Positions 1-4,853 of a DNA stretch of 6,825 nt are shown here, one piece after another (position 1 is the stretch's first letter; each line of letters opens with the position of its first letter). The notes under the pieces were generated by a model. It worked only from the letters and a program-made list of their open reading frames with translations, made no database searches and was not told where the DNA came from. The DNA is from C7867-001 sp035533615 (GTDB lineage Bacteria > Patescibacteriota > Minisyncoccia > Phycocordibacterales > Phycocordibacteraceae). The stretch spans positions 1 through 6,825 of the forward strand of contig DATLTM010000024.1 in assembly GCA_035533615.1 (NCBI GenBank), read 5' to 3'. A program made the position numbers and the translations under genes.

Positions 1-145
1 ACGGCACCCGCGAAGGATGCCGTTCAGGTCTGGTAGAGACACTCTATATCATCTGTGATGAGAAGTAAAGGACGTGTGGGGGATAGCCCTTTCGGGAACT
101 CACGACAACAAAAACTCCCCCAAGGCAGAGTGGTATTCACAGCAC
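1..145. other. left edge: possible gene end and a stem-loop
   Basis: No complete gene is visible. Read from base 1, the plus strand encodes TAPAKDAVQVW followed by TAG at 34-36, which could be the tail of an upstream gene. A second frame stays open to TAA at 66-68, so the choice is unsafe. TGGGGGA (77-83) and TCCCCCA (116-122) are perfect inverted arms enclosing a CCC-TTTC-GGG mini-hairpin. No T-run follows, so this is not a classical terminator. A small structured RNA is possible but I recognise none. Confidence 0.3.
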
Positions 146-173
146 TTGACAAAAGAGCCAATGGGTGTATCAT
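146..173 (+). promoter_or_regulatory. sigma-70-like promoter for the 337-954 gene
   Basis: A perfect -35 hexamer TTGACA lies at 146-151 and TATCAT (5 of 6 matches to TATAAT) at 168-173, separated by 16 bp. Transcription would begin near 180 and give a leader of about 155 nt before the ATG at 337. The leader includes the 15-bp stem at 208-262. Confidence 0.55.
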
Positions 174-207
174 GATGTCAGCTTGATCCTTGATACATTC
201 AACTTGC

Positions 208-262
208 GTTTGCCATAGCAGAAAGCGGCTTGCTCGCTAGGCCATTCTCTGCTATGGCAAAC
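208..262. repeat. 15-bp perfect inverted repeat in the leader
   Basis: GTTTGCCATAGCAGA (208-222) is the exact reverse complement of 248-262, with a 25-nt loop. No T-run follows, so it is unlikely to be a terminator. A short GTGCC-GCT-GGCAC hairpin follows at about 277-289. Both lie between the promoter and the ribosome binding site and would form in the leader transcript. They could act in mRNA stability or translational control, or be a relic mobile-element end. Confidence 0.7.
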
Positions 263-322
263 CTTCAATCGAAGGAGTGCCGCTGGCACGCGACACAGTT
301 CGTTTTGAACACCGTCGCAGAA

Positions 323-328
323 AAGGAG
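323..328 (+). promoter_or_regulatory. Shine-Dalgarno site fixing the start at 337
   Basis: AAGGAG lies 8 nt before the ATG at 337. This selects that ATG over the in-frame ATG at 277, which has no such site. It is the only strong Shine-Dalgarno sequence in front of a gene in this window. Confidence 0.75.
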
Positions 329-336
329 ATACAACC

Positions 337-954
337 ATGAGCGACCTTATGCTCGATGTTGACCAAGCTGGTGAACTGAAAGCGGCATTTCGCCGCGGGA
401 ACTGGACCAATCAGGAAATTAAACGGCTCTGCGAGGGCACTGTCCTTGCCGATGTTCGCCGGGTGGTCCTCGGTCATGCGTCCGTCACCGTGATGGAACA
501 CGTCATCGACTGCGACGCCAATCCCTTCGTGCCCGACGGCTGGAAAGTCGAAGAGCACCAGAAGGGCGGTCAGTTCAAGTTCGATGCCTCGCAGGTCGAG
601 TTCTTCCTCTCCGCCGCCCAGAAAAAGGGCAGCATCGAGGGCAACAAGCTCCGCAAGGAACTTGCGGGCAAGCCGGTCCTGAACGCTAACGTTCTCGACT
701 ATCTGCTCAAGAACCCGCACCTCATTCCCGAGGACTGGAAGAAAGATGAAAAGGGCAACACCCGCTACATCTTCTTCTGGGGCACTGTCTATCGCGACTC
801 TGGTGGCTACCTGTGCGTCCGCTGCCTCTACTGGCTCGACGTCAGGTGGGGCTGGGGCGGCCGCTGGCTCGGCCACGGCGGGTGGGTCTGGGGCCGCCGC
901 TGGCTCGACTACGACTGGCTCGGCCGCAGCCCCGCTGCGTTGCGTGCAAGTTGA
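337..954 (+). CDS. hypothetical protein with a Trp-rich variable C-terminus; candidate DGR target
   Basis: This is a 205-aa soluble protein with no signal peptide or membrane helix. Residues 1-150 form a mixed alpha/beta body (a basic segment near 18-42, 'DANPFVPDGW' at 60-69, a Lys-rich helix at 95-112). I recall this body as a multi-copy hypothetical family of CPR bacteria. Residues 145-166 (YIFFWGTVYRDSGGYLCVRC then LYW) lead into a Trp-rich tail and a PAALRAS ending. In residues 167-198 there are seven TGG codons, and 23 of the other 25 codons end in C. That is what adenine mutagenesis of AAC codons gives in a DGR variable region, although the gene favours C-ending codons overall. A 12-residue tandem repeat covers 170-181 and 182-193. 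The DGR role (C-type-lectin-like display of a hypervariable surface) is inferred. No reverse transcriptase or template repeat is nearby. Confidence 0.75.
   Translation: MSDLMLDVDQAGELKAAFRRGNWTNQEIKRLCEGTVLADVRRVVLGHASVTVMEHVIDCDANPFVPDGWKVEEHQKGGQFKFDASQVEFFLSAAQKKGSIEGNKLRKELAGKPVLNANVLDYLLKNPHLIPEDWKKDEKGNTRYIFFWGTVYRDSGGYLCVRCLYWLDVRWGWGGRWLGHGGWVWGRRWLDYDWLGRSPAALRAS
844..913 (+). repeat. 36-bp in-frame tandem duplication
   Basis: Positions 844-877 and 880-913 match at 29 of 34 bases with a period of 36 bp (12 codons). The encoded copies are RWGWGGRWLGHG and GWVWGRRWLDYD. They share W, W, G, R, W and L, and differ at positions that would be variable in a DGR. As I recall the family, it has one WxWxxxWL module here, so this copy looks lengthened by one module. 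Confidence 0.7.
925..939 (+). repeat. GC hairpin at the end of the variable region
   Basis: CGCAGC (925-930) and GCTGCG (934-939) form a perfect 6-bp stem with a CCC loop. Small palindromes follow: TTGC-GT-GCAA (940-949), AAGTT-G-AACTT (948-958) and GGTCT-TTT-AGACC (975-987). In studied DGRs a GC-rich IMH and a short hairpin next to the variable region are needed for efficient mutagenic homing. The placement fits that role, which is inferred here. Confidence 0.45.
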
Positions 955-1356
955 ACTTAGAACTCTGAACCCTAGGTCTTTTAGACCCTTGGAACTTTGT
1001 TCTTCCGATTGTGGCCTCACATTTGTCTTTGCGAAAGCGAACGACAGGTGTGGGGCTACTTCTTTTTCATATCTGCTAACCTAAGCAACGGTAGTAGGTG
1101 CATACACGGGCGATTAAGGTTTCCCGCTACCGAACCCAGTATCCATATGTCCAGAGTATCTGCGATCACGGTTTCGGATAGCGTGGTGTATGTAGACACT
1201 TCAAAAATGAAGATACTTGGTATGGAGTGCTACGGCATTATGATGCCGAAGACCGCGGAACCCCCGCAGACAATCCTAAGATCGCACAGGGCTTCAAGGG
1301 ATGGTGATATGGATGGCACTCCATACTCAATCGCAACTCGAACGGCAACCTGTACG
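955..1356. other. gene-free stretch after the variable protein
   Basis: No coding region is supported. A plus-strand open frame (997-1500) and a minus-strand one (1230-1466) have no ribosome binding site, no recognisable family, and a composition like shadow frames; the first runs straight into the repeat array. The first 130 bases hold short hairpins, including GGTCT-TTT-AGACC at 975-987. A CGGCAT-TATG-ATGCCG hairpin lies near 1234-1249. This may be a conserved 3' flank of the variable protein or decayed sequence. Confidence 0.5.
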
Positions 1357-1394
1357 CCTGCAGCAACGGTGCGCAAAAAGGTTATTGTGCAGCC
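1357..1394 (+). repeat. left copy of a 38-bp direct repeat flanking the array
   Basis: CCTGCAG (1357-1363), five variable bases, then GTGCG, an A-run, GG and TATTGTGCA-CC align with 2187-2223 at about 30 of 38 columns. The core has inverted arms TGCGCAA and TTGTGCA (6 of 7 match as an inverted repeat) around an 8-bp middle, AAAGGTTA. That resembles the core site of a tyrosine recombinase. The recombinase role is inferred. Confidence 0.55.
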
Positions 1395-1403
1395 CGATTC
1401 ATC

Positions 1404-1453
1404 AAATTGGACCCGTCCAATCTGTCTCCCCGGCTGTCCACTTTGTCCAATTT
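1404..1453 (+). repeat. array element 1, word CCA
   Basis: The left arm AAATTGGAC (1404-1412) is the exact reverse complement of the second right arm GTCCAATTT (1445-1453). The first right arm is GTCCACTTT (1436-1444). The gap is 23 bp and contains an extra GTCCAAT at 1415-1421, which can also pair with the left arm. Confidence 0.75.
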
Positions 1454-1475
1454 GTACCCGATCCATTTTCCTGAA

Positions 1476-1498
1476 TTATTGGCATTTGTTGGCATTTT
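1476..1498 (+). repeat. array element 2 (variant), word TGGC, 10-bp period
   Basis: ATTGGCATTT (1478-1487) is followed by GTTGGCATTT (1488-1497), so a four-letter word goes with a 10-bp period. There is no left arm directly upstream. The only inverted copy is downstream: CAAATGCCAATAA (1620-1632) is the exact 13-bp reverse complement of 1476-1488. Element 3 and two palindromes are enclosed between them. Confidence 0.6.
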
Positions 1499-1506
1499 AA
1501 ATCGGC

Positions 1507-1555
1507 AAATGAGACACAGTGAAGACACTCGTGGAGTGTCTCATTTGTCTCATTT
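1507..1555 (+). repeat. array element 3, word CTC
   Basis: The left arm AAATGAGAC (1507-1515) is an exact reverse complement of both right arms, GTCTCATTT at 1538-1546 and again at 1547-1555. The gap is 22 bp and holds an inner hairpin ACACTC-GTG-GAGTGT (1525-1539) that would stack beneath the proximal pairing. Confidence 0.8.
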
Positions 1556-1587
1556 TGAACAAATACGCCATCGTACGACGGGTGAGA

Positions 1588-1601
1588 GAGACACGTGTCT
1601 C
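1588..1601. repeat. 14-bp perfect palindrome
   Basis: GAGACACGTGTCTC reads the same on both strands and carries the same GAGACAC and GTGTCTC words as element 3. A second palindrome, ATTTGCAAAT (1615-1624), overlaps the 13-bp inverted arm of element 2, and TCGTACGA (1571-1578) is a third. They may be array elements collapsed to their arms, or operator-like sites. Confidence 0.65.
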
Positions 1602-1629
1602 GGGGAATCGGGGGATTTGCAAATGCCAA

Positions 1630-1676
1630 TAATGAGACTCCAAATTATGCCCAAAACAGTCTCATTAGTCTCATTA
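1630..1676 (+). repeat. array element 4, word CTC with an ATTA flank
   Basis: The left arm TAATGAGAC (1630-1638) is an exact reverse complement of both right arms, GTCTCATTA at 1659-1667 and 1668-1676. The usual ATTT flank is ATTA here, and the left arm begins TAAT to match, so the flank covaries as well as the word. The gap is 20 bp. Confidence 0.8.
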
Positions 1677-1730
1677 ATGAGAGGCGGATCCACCGCAAGG
1701 AATAATCCTATTCGTCCAGAAAGCAAACAT

Positions 1731-1778
1731 AAAACGAACACTCAAAATACGCCTTTCCGTGTTCGCTTTGTTCGATTT
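1731..1778 (+). repeat. array element 5, word TCG
   Basis: The left arm AAAACGAAC (1731-1739) matches the complement of GTTCGATTT (1770-1778) at 8 of 9 bases. The first right arm is GTTCGCTTT (1761-1769). CGAACAC (1735-1741) and GTGTTCG (1759-1765) form an exact 7-bp inverted pair. The gap is 21 bp. Confidence 0.7.
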
Positions 1779-1783
1779 TGAAA

Positions 1784-1816
1784 TGTTACACCCTCTTGCA
1801 ACTGTTACAGCCTCTT
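1784..1816 (+). repeat. 19-bp-period direct repeat with the element-6 left arm
   Basis: TGTTACA-CCCTCTT (1784-1797) recurs as TGTTACA-GCCTCTT (1803-1816), 13 of 14 bases alike. AAATGTTAC at 1781-1789 is also an extra copy of the left arm of element 6, placed directly after element 5 with no right arms of its own. Confidence 0.65.
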
Positions 1817-1855
1817 CTGAACGATATATCCTTTCTTTAAGCCGTATTCGCCCCA

Positions 1856-1904
1856 AAATGTTACATTCCGAAAGTGCCATATTTGTGTAACATTTGTAAC
1901 ATTT
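1856..1904 (+). repeat. array element 6, word AAC
   Basis: The left arm AAATGTTAC (1856-1864) is an exact reverse complement of both right arms, GTAACATTT at 1887-1895 and 1896-1904. TGTTACA and TGTAACA pair as arms. The gap is 22 bp. Confidence 0.8.
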
Positions 1905-1918
1905 CAGTCCGCAACCGC

Positions 1919-1951
1919 GAGACACGCCTGGGACACGAACGGAACACGCCC
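1919..1951 (+). repeat. three 11-bp repeats of left-arm-like words
   Basis: GAGACACGCCT, GGGACACGAAC and GGAACACGCCC follow each other at exactly 11 bp, sharing ACACG. Their variable parts recall the left arms of elements 3 (GAGACAC), 7 (GGGACAC) and loosely 5 (CGAACAC). No matching right arms are close by. Confidence 0.6.
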
Positions 1952-1992
1952 CAAACGCCAGAATACCTTTCAACTGCTTGCTGGAATCTCTA

Positions 1993-2042
1993 AAACGGGA
2001 CACATCCCATACCATGCGAATGGTGTCCCAAATGTCCCATTC
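1993..2042 (+). repeat. array element 7, word CCC
   Basis: Right arms GTCCCAAAT (2025-2033) and GTCCCATTC (2034-2042) follow the left arm AAACGGGAC (1993-2001). GGGACAC (1997-2003) and GTGTCCC (2023-2029) are exact inverted 7-mers; the outer flanks match less well than in the other elements. An inner ACCAT-GCGA-ATGGT hairpin (about 2011-2024) fills the gap. Confidence 0.7.
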
Positions 2043-2151
2043 TCTCTATGACCGCGAGGGGTCGAACTGGTACGACGAGAGTCGCTCAAACCACCCTTGT
2101 ATTTCCTCACATGACACAGTCCGCAACAGCGAGGGGGCACAGCGGTCAACA

Positions 2152-2169
2152 CGCGGTCTTCAGACCGCG
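2152..2169. repeat. strong hairpin near the right end of the array
   Basis: CGCGGTC (2152-2158) and GACCGCG (2163-2169) form a perfect 7-bp stem with a TTCA loop. No T-run follows. A smaller CGAC-GAGA-GTCG hairpin with a GNRA-type loop sits at 2073-2084. The setting is mildly tRNA-like but no cloverleaf can be completed. Confidence 0.6.
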
Positions 2170-2186
2170 AGGTTTCGATTTCAATT

Positions 2187-2223
2187 CCTGCAGTAGAAGT
2201 GCGTAAAAGGATATTGTGCAACC
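2187..2223 (+). repeat. right copy of the direct repeat flanking the array
   Basis: This is the partner of 1357-1394: CCTGCAG at 2187-2193, GTGCG at 2199-2203, a four-base A-run, GG and TATTGTGCA-CC. It has one A fewer. Its core arms TGCGTAA and TTGTGCA match as an inverted repeat at 5 of 7 bases around a 7-bp middle. Together the two copies bracket about 790 bp holding all array elements. Confidence 0.55.
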
Positions 2224-2498
2224 TTCTTTGAGCCATATTTATTTCCGTATCATAACAGCAAGATAAATCTTCAAACAAAACATCTCGAAATGAAAAGGAA
2301 ACTGTGGAGTGGAGAGTTCTTGACAAAGGGGTATTATGTAAACACTGTTAATAATACATCAGCGAATAAGTCATCGAAAACTATGTTAAAGATCAAGATC
2401 GGACGCATCAGCAAATTCACTACGGCTAACCGACATTGTTCGGTACTATGGGTTGGCAACACACTTTGCAGTTCTCTGCATGGTAGTTGATTGGAACG
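2224..2498. other. gap between the array and the ATPase gene
   Basis: No gene is supported. A TTGACA (2320-2325) has no well-placed -10 box. It lies directly before an inverted repeat GTATTAT (2331-2337)/ATAATAC (2351-2357) that could be an operator. ACCGA (2429-2433) and TCGGT (2440-2444) form another small inverted repeat. I could not place a convincing ATPase promoter. Confidence 0.35.
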
Positions 2499-4853
2499 AT
2501 GTCTGTATCTGCCCAGTCCCGGGAGCGCCAGTTCCAAGCCGTTGCGGCTATTATCTCCCGCAACGTTTTCCTTCTCGTCAACGGGATTATTTTCGCTGTC
2601 GTTTTCCTGCTAGCTTTCTTCGGTGACGTACAAGAGGGCCTTTTCCTTGGCGGCATTACGGTCATTAATATTGTCATGGGCTGTTTCCAGGAGATTAATT
2701 CTTGGTATACGCTTGAGAAGTTGCAGCTCCTTGCGATTCCTCATGTCGTTCGGCTGAATGCTGACGGTACCGACTCCGTCGTCCTCGCGGAGGATATCAA
2801 GAAGGGCGATACGCTCAAGCTCACGGCGGGCGACCAGGTTCCGTGCGACGGCGCGCTCGTCTCTTCGCACGGCTTTGAAGTGAGCGAGGCGCTCATCACC
2901 GGTGAGTCGGTCGACTTCTTGCGTAAGCCTGGTGACGCGATTGCTGCTGGCAGTATCGTCACCGCTGGTACGGGCGTCCTGCGCGCCGAGAACGCGTTTG
3001 TGGATAGCCGCATCGCACAGATGGCTAAAAGCATCAAGACCTATTCGCTCATCCAGAGCCCCATCCAGTATTCGCTCAACACCGTTTTGAAGTACATAGG
3101 CTATGTGCTCCTGTTCATTATTCTTTTTGTCGGGGGCAGGGGATATCTCGTGCACGAGTCTACTGTCGCCATCATTCAGAACATCGGCGCGCTCACTAAT
3201 ATTCTCCTGCCACAGGGTATGGTTGTAATGGTCACGCTTCTGTTCTCGTACGGTGCGGCACATCTCTATGGTCGGCACGTGCTTCTCCAGCAGGTGAACG
3301 CGACCGAAAAACTTGGTCGAGTCAAGAATCTCTGCATGGATAAGACCGGCACGCTCACGAGCAGCAAACTTGTCGTGGAGCACGAGTACACGGCGCCGGG
3401 TATAAGTGAGCGGCAGGTTGCAGAATCCATCGCCGCATATATGCAAATCACCGTGGACGCGTCCAAGACCATCCAGGTCATCAGGGATCGGCACCCGAGC
3501 GGCTACACGGGAACTATCGTGAGCGACCTCACGTTTTCCTCAACGCGCCAGTTCGGCGCCGTGCACATGCGGGACGAGTTCGGTGAGCGCGTAGTGCTCG
3601 CTGGCGCACCGGACGTGTTTCTGCCGCACATGAAGACCGTAGAGGAAAAGGCATGGGCACAGACATTAATTGATACCGAGGCGAAGATCGGCAAGCGGCT
3701 CTTGTGCTTCGTACAATCAGGCGAGGCAGTGATACCGCAGGATCTCGCCGGCACCGTGCTCATTCCACTTTCAATCATCGTCATCAACAATGAATTGCGG
3801 GAGGGCGTCATCGAGGCGGTACAGTTCTTTCAGGCGCGCGGCGTGACCATCCGTATCATCTCCGGCGACAATGCGGAGACCGTACAGGCGGTCGCGACGG
3901 CTGCCGGCGTGGAGCACCCGCACGTGACTATCACCGGTGCCGAGCTCGCGGACTGGACAGATGCCGACTACCGTGAGAAAGCGCACGCGTATACGGTTTT
4001 CGCGCGCATCAAACCCGAGCAAAAGGAAAAGATCATAACCGCGCTTAAAGAGGATGGTTTTACTGCGATGATCGGTGACGGCGCGAATGATGCGCTTGCC
4101 ATCAAGAAGGCCGACCTCGGTATCGCGATGTTTGATGGCGCACAGGCGACGCGCCAGATTGCCGGCGTGGTGTTGGTGAAAAATAGTTTTACCGATCTGC
4201 CGGGCGGTGTGCGCCTTGCTGACAGTATCATCCAGAATATTGAGATATGCGCCGCAGTCTTCTTCAACGAAGTGTTTCTCGGTTTTTTCTTTTTCATTTT
4301 GCTCGCCGTTTTCGGCTATTCGTTCCCGTTCACGCCGCTCAACATTACCTTTCTCACATATTTTTCTGTGACGTTACCGTGTGCGCTCATCCTCTATTGG
4401 GTCATCCGGCCTGTGCACGACCAGGTAGCAAAACCTGAGAGCTCGTTCCTGCGGCAGGTCATTCCCTTTGCGCTCGTGTCGGCTATCCCGCAGGCGCTTG
4501 TGACCTCTGTCGCCTTCTATACCACGCTTGAACGCACGCAGGCGCATGCGCCGACGAGCCTCGTCCTCCTCTCTTTCATCATTGTCGGCATTATATTCTT
4601 CATCTTCACACCTAGCGTATATAGTGGGCCGTCTACGCGCGCGCAGAAGTGGCAGTTCCTTCTATTAATCATCATAGAGATTGTCTCCTTCTCTGTGCTT
4701 GTTCGGATCCCTATCGTAACGTTGTTTTACAATCTCTCCGCACCATCGGTGCATAGTATCGTAGGGCTTGTGCCGCTCCTTGCGGCTTATGCCATCGTGC
4801 AGTATGCACTTGCGCGGCGCTTCTCCCGGGCAGAATTAATACCGTCATTATGA
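2499..4853 (+). CDS. CtpE-like P-type cation-transporting ATPase
   Basis: This 784-aa membrane pump couples ATP hydrolysis to cation movement. Helices M1-M2 are near 18-66. The actuator motif TGES is at 134-137, M3-M4 near 200-250, the phosphorylated Asp281 in DKTGT (281-285), an AGAPD nucleotide-domain loop at 368-372, SGDN at 455-458, the hinge GDGAND at 526-531, and M5-M10 near 585-773. The overall pattern recalls the CtpE branch, linked to calcium uptake in mycobacteria; the ion here is not proven. Two oddities: the M4 motif is LPQGM (237-241) where CtpE and most P2 pumps have PEGL, and only about 18 residues precede M1, so the usual N-terminal segment is missing. A TAG at 2484-2486 closes the frame upstream. 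An in-frame TTG at 2487 is possible, but ATG 2499 is preferred. The stop overlaps the next gene. Confidence 0.9.
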   Translation: MSVSAQSRERQFQAVAAIISRNVFLLVNGIIFAVVFLLAFFGDVQEGLFLGGITVINIVMGCFQEINSWYTLEKLQLLAIPHVVRLNADGTDSVVLAEDIKKGDTLKLTAGDQVPCDGALVSSHGFEVSEALITGESVDFLRKPGDAIAAGSIVTAGTGVLRAENAFVDSRIAQMAKSIKTYSLIQSPIQYSLNTVLKYIGYVLLFIILFVGGRGYLVHESTVAIIQNIGALTNILLPQGMVVMVTLLFSYGAAHLYGRHVLLQQVNATEKLGRVKNLCMDKTGTLTSSKLVVEHEYTAPGISERQVAESIAAYMQITVDASKTIQVIRDRHPSGYTGTIVSDLTFSSTRQFGAVHMRDEFGERVVLAGAPDVFLPHMKTVEEKAWAQTLIDTEAKIGKRLLCFVQSGEAVIPQDLAGTVLIPLSIIVINNELREGVIEAVQFFQARGVTIRIISGDNAETVQAVATAAGVEHPHVTITGAELADWTDADYREKAHAYTVFARIKPEQKEKIITALKEDGFTAMIGDGANDALAIKKADLGIAMFDGAQATRQIAGVVLVKNSFTDLPGGVRLADSIIQNIEICAAVFFNEVFLGFFFFILLAVFGYSFPFTPLNITFLTYFSVTLPCALILYWVIRPVHDQVAKPESSFLRQVIPFALVSAIPQALVTSVAFYTTLERTQAHAPTSLVLLSFIIVGIIFFIFTPSVYSGPSTRAQKWQFLLLIIIEIVSFSVLVRIPIVTLFYNLSAPSVHSIVGLVPLLAAYAIVQYALARRFSRAELIPSL

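Larger units (their letters stand above)
835..951 (+). other. candidate DGR variable region
   Basis: The segment runs from codon 167 to the end of the gene. Fixed TGG codons alternate with NNC codons (CTC, GAC, GTC, GGC, CGC, CAC, TAC, AGC). This is the expected result if a template rich in AAC had its adenines randomised, because TGG contains no adenine and cannot change. A GC-rich 3' end with a hairpin follows at once, which matches the place of the IMH and cruciform in known DGRs. No second copy of the segment exists in the window, so the template must lie elsewhere if it exists. Confidence 0.45.
1404..2042 (+). repeat. array of 47-50 bp elements with covarying three-letter words
   Basis: Six elements share the plan AAAT-NNN-AC, a 20-23 bp gap, then GT-NNN-(A/C)TTT and GT-NNN-ATTT in tandem at a 9-bp period. 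A related seventh copy has a 10-bp period. Words on the right arms are CCA, CTC, CTC, TCG, AAC and CCC. Within an element the left arm is the reverse complement of the right arm, exactly over 9 bp in four of the six. The starts lie 101-137 bp apart. The left arm could pair with either right arm, so each element could switch between two hairpins, or could bind a protein at three half-sites. Function unknown. Confidence 0.8.

Noticed and set aside
77..122. 4.5S/SRP-like or other known structured RNA
   Set aside because: The stem is only 7 bp and the conserved GGAAG-type loop motif is absent.
265..1020. 251-aa minus-strand open frame over the variable protein
   Set aside because: It is Pro/Ala-rich low complexity that mirrors the GC-rich plus-strand gene, which has a clear ribosome site and recognisable family features.
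1368..1395. Chromosomal dif site
   Set aside because: The left half is close to the E. coli XerC arm, but the XerD half matches poorly and there are two imperfect copies, so a chromosome dif site is not supported.
997..1500. 167-aa plus-strand open frame
   Set aside because: It has no ribosome binding site or known domain, and its end runs through array element 1 and half of element 2, whose 9-10 bp repeats explain the apparent amino-acid repeats.
1404..2042. CRISPR array
   Set aside because: There is no constant repeat of 23-50 bp and no even spacers; the elements differ in sequence and share only a plan.
2130..2195. tRNA or selenocysteine-type tRNA around the CGCGGTC-TTCA-GACCGCG hairpin
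   Set aside because: The stem centre does not allow a 7-nt anticodon loop, and no acceptor or T-arm pairing can be built.
2610..3494. 294-aa minus-strand open frame
   Set aside because: It lies wholly opposite the ATPase gene, which has all P-type motifs in order.
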